Below are positions 48,585-62,919 of a DNA stretch of 64,000 nt, one piece after another (the first letter of the stretch is position 1; each line of letters begins with the position of its first letter). The stretch is from Atrina japonica. Lineage: Eukaryota; Mollusca; Bivalvia; Pterioida; Pinnidae. The position numbers and the translations under genes are program-made. Below the pieces are notes generated by a model, which saw nothing but the letters and a program-made list of their open reading frames with translations, ran no database searches and was not told where the DNA came from. The DNA is taken from assembly GCA_030159075.1 (NCBI GenBank), contig BROG01000082.1, forward strand, positions 581,001 to 645,000, given 5' to 3'.

Positions 48585-49075
48585 GCGTGAAGGAGGAGTA
48601 TGCATCCCCTGCCGACCAGACAACACTGGCGAGTTAGGTCAAATTGAAATGAAAATACCAATGAATACATACTGACTATAATCATTTACTATAAAATCAC
48701 AGATACTCAAGTAATGGTTTTCAAGATGTCCAGGAGACAATATACACATCTGGTGAACATTTGACGAAAACGGACCTCTGGAAATCCAGAGGTGGGATAA
48801 GATGACACTGGGGTGTAAGAATCCCCTGAGGACTGGTCACACCCGCCGCTAGTCTACATTTAAATCCAAAGCAGTTAAGTGAGGAATAAATGTTGTCAGC
48901 GTAATTTTGATTTATCACATTCAATTTAAACTCGCCTAGGTCAAGAACGGGTTCAAAAGACTCCATCCCGCCAGGTTATAAGGATTTTACTGAAACTCAC
49001 CTTTCAGTGAGACATAGTAATTGCAAACAAGTTCATTATATCGACCATAACATTTGCGGAACCTTGACATAAAAA
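48585..49075 (-). mobile_element. RT-element tail remnants (two adjoining pieces)
   Basis: The piece 48585-48665 (GGAGTATGCATCCCCTGCCG) and the longer piece 48715-49075 (GACCTCTGGAAATCCAGAGG, CACACCCGCCGCTAGTCTAC, AACATTTGCGGAACCTTGAC) both match the tail at 22570-22910 in the same orientation. The overlap suggests two insertions or a duplication. Confidence 0.6.
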
Positions 49076-49084
49076 CACAAATAT

Positions 49085-49300
49085 TATAACCACTAGGGTT
49101 TTGCAAAATGATGTCCAAACAAAATGCTCAAAACAGTCGTTTCCGTCAATAAGACTTCATCAGTTGAGACTGATTTCAAAATAGAGATATAGTTCAGACA
49201 CAGTGGTATTATACCAGGAAAAAAATAACCGAAATGCATTTCCAAATCTGTCTAAGAGTAACCACTATATAAAGATGACCGTCCTAGCTTTTAAAAGTAT
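49085..49300 (-). ncRNA. Hammerhead-ribozyme-like motif, best-paired copy
   Basis: Minus strand: CTGATGA (49163-49157), helix II GTC/GAC with loop TTATT, GAAAC (49143-49139), loop GACT, then GTT as the NUH triplet. Stem I is CTCAA before the core (49168-49164) and TTGAG after it (49131-49127), five perfect pairs. An unpaired A-G lies at the base of helix II. The flanks (about 49170-49300) share GGTTACTCTTAGACAGATTT and GGTATAATACCACT with other family members. Confidence 0.55.
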
Positions 49301-49317
49301 TCCAATGTTATTTAATG

Positions 49318-49432
49318 ACATACTCAACAAATTTTCATTTATATGGTGGCGGCCAGTTTTTAATGGTGGAGGATAGAACCCGGTTACAATGTACTCGAGA
49401 AGAGACCACCGGCCTTCCGCAAGTAAACTGGC
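49318..49432 (-). mobile_element. SINE family B fragment
   Basis: ACTCAACAAATTTTCATTTA, TATGGTGGCGGCCAG, AACCCGGTTACAATG and ACCACCGGCCTTCCGCAAGT match the inverted 3' half of family B. It abuts the RT remnant that follows. Confidence 0.65.
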
Positions 49433-49434
49433 AT

Positions 49435-50000
49435 TCTTATCTTGATTTATTCCTGTCAGTTGGGAAGGACGATCTACTTCACACCTCCCTTTATGTCAAA
49501 CGTGAATATTTCAATTTCCATATATTCATTTACCAACGTAAACGTTATGCACGGGCATGCTCCTCTTCTGAATGTTTTATTCTGAGAGTCAAACGACTCG
49601 CTAATAAACTACACAGGTATACATGATTGCGTAAAATCATCACGAAGGAATTCTTATGGTTGATACTGGGATGTTGTCAAAAATATGAATCCGCCTCTCA
49701 AGAATATTATATGTATTCTGGAGTACTACCATATACAGTGAGTCCCTTTCGCCAATCAGAGCTGGTCCTGACTGATGACCTTTCCACGGTTCTTGACCTT
49801 CTCACCGAACTTGACCTTTTCATTGCACTCGAAAGGTTTCAGTGGAACATCTTCGACGGGTGTGACCTTTTAACAGGGGACGGTGACTCATTCCGTACAC
49901 CTGGACCCATACCGTTTGGATTCGCAATTTTTCTTCATGTTGCATATAATTTGTCGTATTCTAATGGACTTGGAGTTTGAAATATCCATTGATACCTCTT
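49435..50000 (+). pseudogene. RT element remnant, C-terminal part and tail
   Basis: The plus frame 49315-49626 includes TSLYVKREYFNFHIF and YARACSSSECFILRVKRLAN, the C-terminal blocks of this RT family. A stop and frameshift follow. The tail holds ACCTTCTCACCGAACTTGAC repeats (49775-49835) and ACACCTGGACCCATACCGTT (49898). No catalytic core. Confidence 0.7.
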
Positions 50001-50024
50001 CATTATAAAATAATCAGCTGTAAT

Positions 50025-50115
50025 CGAAATACTAGGTACCGTATACCCTCGGAGACTCAACAGGGGTTCACCAGTAGTGTCAACGAACACGCGGTAAACA
50101 AGAGATGAAATCTGC
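50025..50115 (-). mobile_element. Hammerhead-motif repeat family, upstream fragment
   Basis: The minus strand reads ACTACTGGTGAACCCCTGTT, GAGTCTCCGAGGGTATAC and GGTACCTAGTATTTCGAT, matching 62940-63000. No core here. Confidence 0.45.
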
Positions 50116-50744
50116 TATCACCGAAGATACCCTGGTAACCGGTCAGTGAACAAATACTGTTTAATTATCTGTCAGAATTGACTTTTTTAATTATAGTAAT
50201 TATCATTAACTATAGCAACGATTTCTAGAAAGTCATATAAATAATGACAAGAAAAGTTTTAGCGGTGAATAGCTGACACCTTCCGTGAAAGTCTTAATGT
50301 ATTTCGTGAGATTTCTCAGAACAGAACAAATTGCGTTTTGATAAATTATTAATTAATCATGTGTAAGCAAAATCCTTCTTCACATTCGGTAAAACTAATT
50401 ATCAAAACGTCAGATTATTTAGTAAGTTTCACAAATAAACAGTAATTAGGTCATAACTGTTCAGATTGTTATATAACGTAGTGTTTACATTAAGAATGAA
50501 TTAGAAATGTTCGTGGGGTAAATATTTCAACAATTTATTAATAAAAGTAATTTGTTAAAATGCAAATATATTGATATTTATGACCAACAATAATATTTTT
50601 TGAAATGGATATGTACATAAATTGATAAAAAAGACTTGTTGTGGTCTTTTTCATTCAAACAAGGGCATTCAGTTCTACACGTAAACAAGGTGCAGTGCGA
50701 ACTACAAAATGCGGCACATTTCTAAAGGAATCTATTACCATTAC
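50116..50744. other. Stretch with no recognised gene
   Basis: AT-rich. Nothing recognised. Confidence 0.4.
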
Positions 50745-50960
50745 CAAGAAGTAAAATGAAGAAGTACCATTGGATATTCGAAGAAAGTCCATTATAATGT
50801 GCATAACAATGGTCTAAACAATTACAAATCCCAAAGGGAATGGGACCAGGTGTCTGGAATGAGTCAGCATCCCCTGTTAAAATGCAACACCCGTCGCAAA
50901 TGTTTCATGGAAACCTTCGAGATTAGTGAAAAAATCAAGATCAGTGGAAGATCAAACGTT
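50745..50960 (-). mobile_element. RT-element tail fragment (second tail type)
   Basis: The minus strand has GGTTTCCATGAAACATTTGC, GACGGGTGTTGCATTTTAAC, GACACCTGGTCCCATTCCCT and AATATCCAATGGTACTTCTT, as in 49845-50000 and 17560-17700. Confidence 0.65.
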
Positions 50961-51820
50961 AAATAATCAAAAATTTGATTACCGATAGGAAGTCATTGTA
51001 TATGGTCGTGCGAAGTGTAAGTGTCAATTTCGTTTTAATTTTGTTGATAAATGAAAAAACCGAAATAATAACACCAACAAAAATTTCCGATTCTACAGAA
51101 TATTAAAAATATCAATATATTTTGTTATCGGTAGTATTTGACTAATTATTTTTGTTTTATTTGTAAACGATATATTGAACGGCTTTATTTTTATCTGAAT
51201 GTTTATTTAAAAATATTGTTAACTAATAATAATCAATAGTTAACACAAAATCTACCATCATAATTTTACATGCGGATTTTATACACAGTCTAATTAAAAT
51301 GATGCAAAACACAAACGATAAGAGAAGGTCGATACACGCTAATTGAATCACGTTGTAGAATGCAAAGATATTAGAGTTAATTAACCATACGATGTAAGTT
51401 CATTGTAATTAAATAGAAATGTTGTTTTATGTTGGATTTGCAATATAAATCTTACATTCTTAGAGAGGATTTAAAATTGACAAAACAACTTAACTTTCCC
51501 CTATGTAACTTTACCAATTTAGTAGTCAGTGTCGGTTTCTCCTTTAGATCCAGTGTTAGAAATTTAGCAGTTGAAATTCAATCAATAATTCATGTTTCAT
51601 TAGTATAGGTATTATTTTGTTTCGGTGTCCACGCGATACCTCACATCAAGTTGAAGCACATGAAACCACGCTTGGTATATAGATATGTTTTGTACTCCTT
51701 TGTAACTCTTTAAATTTGGTATTTAATATATATATATATATATGCAAAACAAAAACATATAATTCGCAAAGTATTTACATACATTTATCTATACACACAG
51801 TATCAGTAAAATGGTCATAT
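50961..51820. other. Stretch with no recognised gene
   Basis: Short TA run at 51727-51742. Nothing else recognised. Confidence 0.4.
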
Positions 51821-51909
51821 TAACCCTTTCACCCCTGGATATCTCAGTGGTACGCTTTTTTCTATTGTTTAAGACCAGTCCATTATGGTCAATTGGGGTT
51901 AAAAGGGTT
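51821..51909. mobile_element. Small MITE-like inverted repeat
   Basis: TAACCCTTTCACCCC at the left and GGGGTTAAAAGGGTT at the right form about 14-bp inverted ends around a 60-bp core. Confidence 0.5.
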
Positions 51910-52781
<872 letters not shown>

Positions 52782-52783
<2 letters not shown>

Positions 52784-53782
52784 TAAATTTATTTGTGTGT
52801 AAAGAGAAAGGAAAATTGCCTAATGTGTATACAACGACTATTTTCTATTACATTAGTTTACATGTAAGTGATAAGTTCAAAAATTGAAAATAATGGAAAT
52901 CAATTAAGATAGGTAGATCAAAAGTAAAACAAAATCCAATATTTTTTTTTACAGGAAATGAAGTAGACAACATATCTGTGGACAGATACGTACATCAAAT
53001 ATTGTCATCAGTTTCCTATATTCTTTCATTGACAAAGTAATGGAGGCATGTCATCGATAACAAAATGCAGATGAAGTTGTGACATCTACCACATGTATTT
53101 CCTCTGAAGATGACATTATATTTCTGTCGCCTATCATCTTGTCTGTGTGTCTGGTATCCTACAGTTAGATATTTCCGGACATTACAGAAAATCATCGACT
53201 TTGTAATCATCCAATATGTCTACATCAGTGTATGCATGGTCAGATACTATGTTAGGGGTATATATTGACTAAACACCTAATGTCGCTACATCCCTGGCCC
53301 GATGTTTATCAATGTAATGGTATTCTACGATGTAAAATATGTGATTCATATGGCAAGAATGAGAGTTAGCATCTATTATGTGGGGAAATGGATGATATGT
53401 GTAATACGACACCTTAAGCTCGTTATTTACTATATGGGTGGCTATAATCATATTTACATATTTGGGATTAGTGTACTCACATTGAATATTGAAATTGCTA
53501 AAGTCAATAAATTTATCATTGATATAAATTTCATTAGCGTTACAAATCTAGGCGTCAAAAATGATTTACATTTAAAATGTCTTTACCTTCACAAAATGGG
53601 AAACATATAAGCGTAAATGTTTTCAGCTCGTATGCACATGCCTTTGATATGGATAAAAAATACAGTACTTATTTACAGATAAATTTCATTGCTTGTTAGA
53701 CAGAATAATAGCATTATAATATTTTTACAAAATAAAACAGATTAATATTCAACAGAAGTCATTTTCATTCGGAGAGAAGGCA
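52782..53782. other. Stretch with no recognised gene
   Basis: The frame 53302-53610 (102 codons) starts with ATG, but I recognise no family. Splice or expression support cannot be seen. Confidence 0.35.
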
Positions 53783-53932
53783 GTGTATGTATGTATGTAT
53801 GTATGTATGTATGTATGTATGTATGTATGTATGTATGTATGTATGTATGTATGTATGTATGTATGTATGTATGTATGTGTGCGTGCGTGCGTGCGTGCAT
53901 GCATGCATGCATGTATGTATGCATTTATATAT
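53783..53932. repeat. (GTAT)n-(GTGC)n-(ATGC)n tetranucleotide repeat
   Basis: GTAT repeats, then GTGC and ATGC variants. Frames on both strands are artefacts. Confidence 0.97.
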
Positions 53933-54327
53933 GTATGTAAAATTTCAATGAACTGGCTTCAGGATAATTTTCATCTCAATGCAACCTCTTTAGAACGTGA
54001 TCTCTTAAAGCAGCTATAAGTATGTTTTAGATAAATATACTTAAAACTCCACATTTTATAGCGTTCATAAATGATCAACAACACTGATTAGTACCATCTA
54101 CAGTGTATTTACCATTCACATCAACACGACATCGACTCGTCGTTTGATCAAAAATGTAGATTTGTTTACTATTATTTTAATTATTTTGAATATTTTAAGA
54201 TATTTACCTGTATTCTTTTCAGCCATTTGGTCGGAATGTATATACACGTTGTCTATGTATGATATTGCTTTGCATAACATTTGAAAAATAAATATAATAA
54301 TTTCTGTTGAATAGTGTTAACCGCCAC
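53933..54327. other. Stretch with no recognised gene
   Basis: Nothing recognised. Confidence 0.4.
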
Positions 54328-54550
54328 AATCAACAATTTTTTTTTTCAGATGTATGGTGGCAGCCAGCTAAAAATGATGGAGGAGAGAATTCGGTTACAT
54401 TGGGAATAGACACCCGGTCTTCCGCATGCGCATGTCAACTGACAAACTTTCTCACAATATCAGCTTAGGCTTCAGTGGGGCTCGAAGCGCCGCCGACAAA
54501 AAGTGAGAGACTCCAATGCTCAATGCTATAACAACTCGGTCACAGAAGAC
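54328..54550 (-). mobile_element. tRNA-headed SINE, family B, degenerate
   Basis: CAACAATTTTTTTTTTCAGA, TATGGTGGCAGCCAG, CACCCGGTCTTCCGCATG and GACAAACTTTCTCACAATAT match the inverted family B order. The head end (CAATGCTCAATGCTATAACA) is eroded. Confidence 0.7.
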
Positions 54551-55489
54551 CCAAAAGGTATTAATTATTGAAAAACAAACAAATTGAATCAAGAGAATCT
54601 TTGCTCTTTATAATTGTTCACCACCTTTTACATGCAACACGGACTGCACTTTAATCAAAATGGAAATAGCGAATACATCATCAATCTGTCGGCAACTAAT
54701 TGATCCAATCAAGTACTGTAGGCTGTAAGATTGATGGAGAATACTATCACATTCATAGATAAGTTTTTCAATGAATTTAATTCAATTCATATCTATGTGT
54801 ACAGAAATCAAAGCAGAGACGCGGGAGGCTAACTATGTCAAACATCGTCTATTTTTCAACACACAGTTATCACAAATGCTCATCGATTACATATATTCAT
54901 TCATAAAAATCTTTTGATATTCTATATTGATCCTGAAAGAACAACAAGAATCTGACTCCTGAGAGTCAAGTTCATTTAATTGATTTAGAATTATTTCTAT
55001 AGATTAGCATTTTGACAAATGATTACAATATCTATTTATAATTTCCACCGACGCATAGATAGCCGCTGGAAACAGATGGATTTTTGTTGAACTGTTTGTT
55101 TATTCAAAATGATACAGAAAAATAATTACATTTCTTTAGGAGAAATTATGCATTAATGTTATCCATATTTAATTGCTGATACAATGTCTTAGCAAAATAG
55201 TCTAATGTATTACCGTTAGACTATCGATCCTAGTTAAAAAATGGTGGGTGGAAAACGGTGAACGTTACTATACATATGTTTAATACAGAGAGCCGGACAA
55301 TAAAGAAGAAGAATGTAGCATTAATTAAGCTTCCTTATTTATCTAAAATATACAGAAATAAATGACCAATATATTGCATTGTTCTGTGTTTCATTCATCT
55401 CGATTTACCGTCTGCCAAATACACCGAACGGAAATTATTTTAGAGAATCATCGATCAGGTATCACTGTGAAGAATTTAACAGAATTGTC
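54551..55489. other. Stretch with no recognised gene
   Basis: AT-rich. Nothing recognised. Confidence 0.4.
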
Positions 55490-55815
55490 TACAACTAAAG
55501 GGCAATTTTCAGTTATACCGTTACAAATGTTGGTGGACCATTTAAGTCTCCGAAAGTATACATAAAACACTGACTGAGTATCTGAGTACCAGATTATATT
55601 AAAGTTAAATCACAAATGGAAAGCACCGTTAAAATTCTAGACTCCTCAGCATAAGTGATAACTCTCTGATATAGGGATACATAAAGGTCATGTTTTCAAC
55701 TTGAATGATTCCATGATTCCTTTATTTTGTTTCAAAACTCCACATCCATTTTAGATTCTAGTGGAGCTGATGAAAATCTTATTGACAGAACCGATCGCCT
55801 TGGGCAATTATTATG
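55490..55815 (+). mobile_element. Hammerhead-motif repeat family, copy with mutated core
   Basis: GTTGGTGGACCATTTAAGTC and CCGAAAGTATACATAAAACA upstream, then CTGATGA at 55767-55773, TTGACA, GAACC in place of GAAAC, GATC and GCC in place of GTC. Same order as 62920-63290, but the catalytic core is damaged. Confidence 0.6.
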
Positions 55816-55823
55816 ACTTTTTA

Positions 55824-56778
<955 letters not shown>

Positions 56779-57045
56779 GTGGAACTCCGTAGCGGATTAT
56801 TAAAGCATTGTGCTTTAAACCATGAAAGTATCTCTCCTCTAGTCAACGGGTTCGAACCTAGCTTGAACGTAAGTTGATTTGGTGTGGAATTTTGGTAGTG
56901 GATGATCGGTGGTATCTTCCCGGGCATATTGTAACCGGGCTGTCTCCTTCATCCTTTCACCATTAAAGCTTACTACCACCATATAATTAAAATATTGTTG
57001 AGTGTGGCATCAAACACCATCAAAGAATAAAACCAAAACACTGGA
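56779..57045 (+). mobile_element. tRNA-headed SINE, family B, variant
   Basis: Head with CCGTAGCGGATTATTAAAGC and B-box GGGTTCGAACC. Body GTGGATGATCGGTGGTATCT, CCCGGGCATATTGTAACCGG. End TATTGTTGAGTGTGGCATCA. Confidence 0.8.
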
Positions 57046-57899
57046 CATAAGACGTGAAATTTGTATTTCAAATTATAACTTAAAACAAGTCTTCTATCAC
57101 GATAAACATGCCACATTAATGTCTACTCGTAGCATTGACATCCGCCTGGTCACATTTACTGTATCTTCACAGATAACTGCTGCCATATTAGTACTTGGCT
57201 TGGGTGTATTTAAAACAATCTCAACACACATAATAGACATTTATATGTAATGAGTCTGTGGAAGATAAGATTGACAATTAAGGATATTTCAAATGGGTAT
57301 GACAGATTCAAGAATCCAGGGGGTGTTGACAAATATTTGAGAATAATTTCCATGGCAACAACTCTAAATAAGTAAGCATTTATCGTTGAAACATTGTATC
57401 ACAAACAAGCTGACAACTCGTGATGTCAACAATGTATCTAAAACTTTAAATCTTTTCCTGAATATTATATATTTGAAGGTATATAGACATACCAGTTTTG
57501 TAATGTCAAAAGTAAAGAAAAGTTTATCCCGAGAAAATCTACCTTGCTAAGCATTTAATTGCATTTCATAGGTAATAAAAACAATCTACAAACACGTTAT
57601 ACATCTTACATGTATATAAAAACTTCTTGTTTGGTGGTGGCAATGTGACAAAGGATATATGAGTGAAAAGAACAGGAAATCTAATACTGTAGCAATCCAG
57701 TGACATTGGACTCATACAATAGTTTCTGGTACATCGTGGTCTTCAGAAAATTTTTAAGCAACTTCTAACTTATTTGTAAGTGAGATTATTGCTCTGTGTT
57801 TTGATTTCTGTATATGGTCAATTACACGATTTCCTTTCATTACCAGCATCAGCAGCGTAAAACGTTAGCGTTTTCATTCTAACGAATCTTCAGAAGTTT
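57046..57899. other. Stretch with no recognised gene
   Basis: Nothing recognised. A short TA run begins at 57900. Confidence 0.4.
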
Positions 57900-57921
57900 A
57901 TATATATATATATATATATAT

Positions 57922-58035
57922 AGCTTGAACGTAAGTTGATTTGGTGTGGAATTTTGCAAGTTTACTAGTGGATGGTCGGTGGTATCTTCCCGGGCATATT
58001 GTAACCGGGCTGTCTCCTTCATCCTTTCACCATTA
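57922..58035 (+). mobile_element. SINE family B body fragment, near-duplicate of 56858-56966
   Basis: TAGCTTGAACGTAAGTTGAT and GGTGTGGAATTTTG, then GTGGATGGTCGGTGGTATCT, match 56858 onwards very closely. This copy has an extra CAAGTTTACTA. It starts right after a TA run. Confidence 0.8.
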
Positions 58036-58255
58036 TATGTATTTTGCCTCGAACTGAAATGTCGTCATTTTATTAGATATGAAGGGTCACGCGACTGCCT
58101 TCCATGGTTCTATGCACGGTCAGTAAAAATCGGCATAGGCGGATGATCTCATTTACAATTCTGTGAATAGTGGCAATTAAAGATATTCACTAAATAAGAA
58201 TATGGTCTTCGACAAAATAAAATAATTATTAAGTTTGTTACCGACCATCCATGGG

Positions 58256-58298
58256 AATATGTCGGGTTGATCCATGAGCTTGATCAACCCGACATATT
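58256..58298. repeat. Perfect hairpin, 17-bp arms, 9-nt loop
   Basis: AATATGTCGGGTTGATC (58256-58272) and its exact complement (58282-58298) enclose CATGAGCTT. A CA/TA/TG run follows 14 bp later. Confidence 0.95.
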
Positions 58299-58311
58299 AT
58301 TGTGGAATTCC

Positions 58312-59454
<1,143 letters not shown>

Positions 59455-59910
59455 ACATGTTCTGTCTGTATATAAAAATCTCAGATACCAAAATATAAAT
59501 CTTCAGGATGCCAAGGATGCATATACAAATCTAAGAAACATTGGACAAACAGGGACCTCTGGAAATCCAGAGGTGGGATCAGGTGTCAGGAATCATCCCC
59601 GGTCAGACCCGCTGTGAGTCTACAGTCAAATTCAAATGAAAAAAGTGATGAACAAATCCTAATCACAATTGACCTATCGCCAAATGCCCGACACGGTACT
59701 TTTTGGCAAACTTTCTCATTATGAAATTACAATCAAATGACCCATCAAACATATGTGTGATTATGACGTCACAATCAAATGACGTCAAAAACCCACATGG
59801 GGAGCCACGTATCAGACATTTGGCGATAGGTCAATTGGAACAGACGACTAAAAAACCGCTATCCAACAGGTAACTCAACATTTCATTTAGTGAAAACGTG
59901 TATCCGTATT
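59455..59910 (-). mobile_element. RT-element tail copy, split by a MITE
   Basis: AATCTCAGATACCAAAATAT, GACCTCTGGAAATCCAGAGG, AGACCCGCTGTGAGTCTACA and, beyond the MITE, AACCGCTATCCAACAGGTAA match the tail on the minus strand. The plus-strand reading NLRYQNINLQDA resembles the reading of the 52-bp satellite unit. Confidence 0.7.
59673..59831. mobile_element. 159-bp MITE with two CRE palindromes
   Basis: Ends ACCTATCGCCAA and TTGGCGATAGGT are exact inverted repeats (12 bp), continuing imperfectly. CAATTG flanks both sides (59667-59672, 59832-59837). Uninterrupted tail copies elsewhere (such as 8830-8850 inverted) have a single CAATTG at this point, so this is a true target duplication. Two perfect TGACGTCA sites lie at 59765-59772 and 59781-59788. 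No coding capacity. Confidence 0.92.
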
Positions 59911-60029
59911 TTTCTATTTACATTTAGAAGATCTTTGTCACGATTTTGAAATGTGAAATTTGATCATTTCACTAAGGAACAAAACAGGCAACAGGTAAAT
60001 GTGCTGTTTGTTATTACATGTATGTAACT

Positions 60030-60120
60030 TACTTACGTTTTCCACTTACTGATGAAGTCTAACTGACAGAAACGATCGTCTTCAGCATTATAACTTTGGT
60101 GTTATGTTTATTATATTTAC
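60030..60120 (+). ncRNA. Hammerhead-ribozyme-like motif, core intact, stem I weak
   Basis: CTGATGA at 60049-60055, GTC/GAC helix II, GAAAC at 60069-60073, GATC loop and GTC at 60078-60080, as in the intron 9 copy. The bases flanking the core pair poorly, so stem I is doubtful. TATAACTTTGGTGTTATGTT follows as in other copies. Confidence 0.45.
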
Positions 60121-61991
60121 TTAGTATTAGAAGAAAAAAATGCAATACCCTACAATATACGCACGCGCATTATTTTAAGGTTGCAAAACTACTTTTACGT
60201 TATATTAATACGAGCTAAAACTTAGGTTACTTTGTTATGGTATTGTGATTGGTGTTAATTAAGCAAAATATTTTAAATTATGACCATTGTTTTATTGATG
60301 GAGATATATAATAGAAAGGTTATTAAATGTTTATGTTGAAATATTTGCACACTCTGGCATTCATATTTCAGCAAGTAAACTCAATAACCTTTACTAATTC
60401 CTAGAAGATCTACTAGGATTATATCGTTATTGTTGATCATGTAATATCATCTGTTGTCAATTTTCATATCTATTGTTTCTTAATCCGTTATAGGCTCAAC
60501 TATTATTAACTATGCCAATTGAGACCAAGACAAATCCTCAAGTCAATAAGACTAAATCAGTTTCGTTCGAACAATGTTATTCGGGAAAAGTCCATTGGAC
60601 TTCCGTAAATAAACAGGCTATATGTTCCCTTCATGGTCAGCACCGGTTCATGCCGGGTCCGAACCTGTTCTGCTGAGAGGGAAAAGCGTTACGGTATCAG
60701 GCGTACCGTTTCGTTAACTTGTATATGACGCTGATATTTTGTACAATGTCTACACATGTCTTAACCACATTGCACATTTTCTTTCTACCTTTAATGTTTT
60801 AGTAATACCTTCTCTGTTGAATGAAATTCTCGGTTGATATCATGTCAAGATAAATAAGTCTAAATATTTCTTACTTTGGACGATCTAAAATATGAGATTA
60901 TAATACGCACAGTCGAATTTGATCTTCTTGATAAAAACTCGCGGTACAGATACTAATCAGCGCCCTAAAACGATGTCACTCATGATATAAACAGGACAGT
61001 TAGAAAAAGACTTTTTGCATTTTCATTTTACTTGATACCATCAATTTACTTAGAAATTATTTATCTAAACACAATGCCTAATGAAATATTTATGGAGTAT
61101 TGCTTTTCTTCCACGAGATCGGTTATACAAGTGTGAAGTTTCTTTGTAGATATAATGAATCTTTTTCTCAAGTATTGTCAGTCGATCGTCGTTTGATCAA
61201 AGTGGATAAAATATTGACATGTGTAATAAGGCAGCAGGAGCCAGACGAATGCCTCACTTTTATATCAGTCGATCATATGAGCATAATGATTGGACAGTGA
61301 AAACACGGTAAGAAACATTGAAGAGATTAAGTATGTATTTTGATGTATTTAGACACTGTTGAAGATTAACAGCACGATTTAAAGATTAAAAACGAAAATC
61401 GAGAACAAATCCAGTGTGTCATTTGGGTATGGGAAAGTTGAGTGCTGGGTAATCCTGAAATAATATGATAAACAGCAACTGTAGACAAGGTCAATTAGTG
61501 ACAAGTTTTTGTGTATCAGTACCGATCAATGCAAACTTATACTCAAATTAAAACATTTATCAAAGACTGCCTTGGACCATGAATGACAATGATAATAACG
61601 GGGATTAACACGCACGCACATTTGAATTATTTAACACTCGTTTGTGTCGCAAATGGATAATCCAGCGATATTTCCTACCATTCAGGTCAATGAAAATTCT
61701 GCGATATTTTTCTCAATCTGTTGTTATTTAGATATATTTATCGGTTTATGTTTGTCTAAATTGTGTGTTTTTAGATGAATGGAAATACGTTTTTATGAGA
61801 GTTCATCGTGGAAGTCTAGACGATAAAGTTAAATAGCTCAATATTAGATTTCAAATATTGAAAAGACGTATGTGAACCACTATACACGGATAATATGGTA
61901 TGAATGACATATGTATCCACCGAAACAAAGAACAAAAACAAATAACAAAAGAAAGTGGATCTGTTTGTGGTACGTGTATTTTGTAACAGCC
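60121..61991. other. Stretch with no recognised gene
   Basis: Frame 61100-61300 (66 codons) is unrecognised. About 1.9 kb with no shared repeat seen. Confidence 0.4.
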
Positions 61992-62040
61992 CGCAGGGCC
62001 TCCGTGGCACAGTGGTTGGGGCACTGCCCCTTGCTGAGCT
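61992..62040 (+). mobile_element. tRNA-like SINE head fragment
   Basis: GGGCCTCCGTGGCACAGTGG then TTGGGGCACTGC resembles the family B 5' head (40056 onwards). It ends before the B-box. Confidence 0.4.
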
Positions 62041-62469
62041 ATACTTTTTGGAGGGTAAAATAATTCACGTCTAGGGTATTTTCTGTATATTCGATATCAA
62101 AGCATACGAACTTATAGAAAACATAATTTGTTTTCTCCCACTTTGCCCATAAAAAAACAAAACTGGAAAGATAACCCAACATTTCCTTAAGTAAATATAC
62201 ATCATAGACACATTATGAAGTAACTATACTCGTAAATTATAGTATATATATATATATTTCGCTTTCCGTTTTGAATTAAATACGTTTTGCCTACAATTAA
62301 TGTATATATTTTGTGTAAAAATAAATGATTGCGGTCTGCTTAATGTGCTTTTTTGGTAGATGAAACACAACATGCAGATTTATTTAACTTGACTTTATCA
62401 TTCATCCGCGCCAAACTGACATTTTTTAGATGTGTAAATATAATTTGACCATTTCGATCAAGTTGTAAA
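62041..62469. other. Stretch with no recognised gene
   Basis: Short TA run at 62243-62257. Nothing else. Confidence 0.4.
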
Positions 62470-62720
62470 CATAAAAATTACAGATACCAAATTATTAATC
62501 GACAGAAGGTTCATGGGGCAATATACAAAGCAGGTGAAAACTAGACAAATACGAATCTCACAAAATCCAGGGGTAGGATCAGTTGCCAAGAAGGTGTGGG
62601 CATCCCCTTTTGACCGGTCACAGCCGCCGTGAGTCCACAGTCAAGTTCAAATGAAATCATTGAGGAAGGAATCCTCGTCATAATTGATAAAGACAATTCA
62701 ACAACCACTATCGAAAAGTG
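62470..62720 (-). mobile_element. RT-element tail copy
   Basis: ATACCAAATTATTAATCGAC, GGGCATCCCCTTTTGACCGG, CGCCGTGAGTCCACAGTCAA and AACAACCACTATCGAAAAG match 22580-22820 in the same orientation. No RT coding part adjoins it. Confidence 0.7.
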
Positions 62721-62919
62721 CACAATGGGTACGTTGAGTTGAAAACGTCAGATCCTCAGTTTCAATTTTCCTGTCTAACTATCAAACTCATCGAAACTGT
62801 TATTTGCACAATCCGATCGAGGAGGATTCTAAATTATAACCTATTTTTTCTTTCAGAAATATTCATTTATTTTTTTTTTTTGGTTTCTTATATACCTTTG
62901 GTACTGTTAATGAAATTTA

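Noticed and set aside
53302..53610. 102-codon frame as a gene
   Set aside because: No recognisable family, no signal or domain, AT-rich. Could be chance.
60630..60675. B-box-like GGTTCGGACCC on the minus strand
   Set aside because: No A-box at the right distance and no match to the SINE families.
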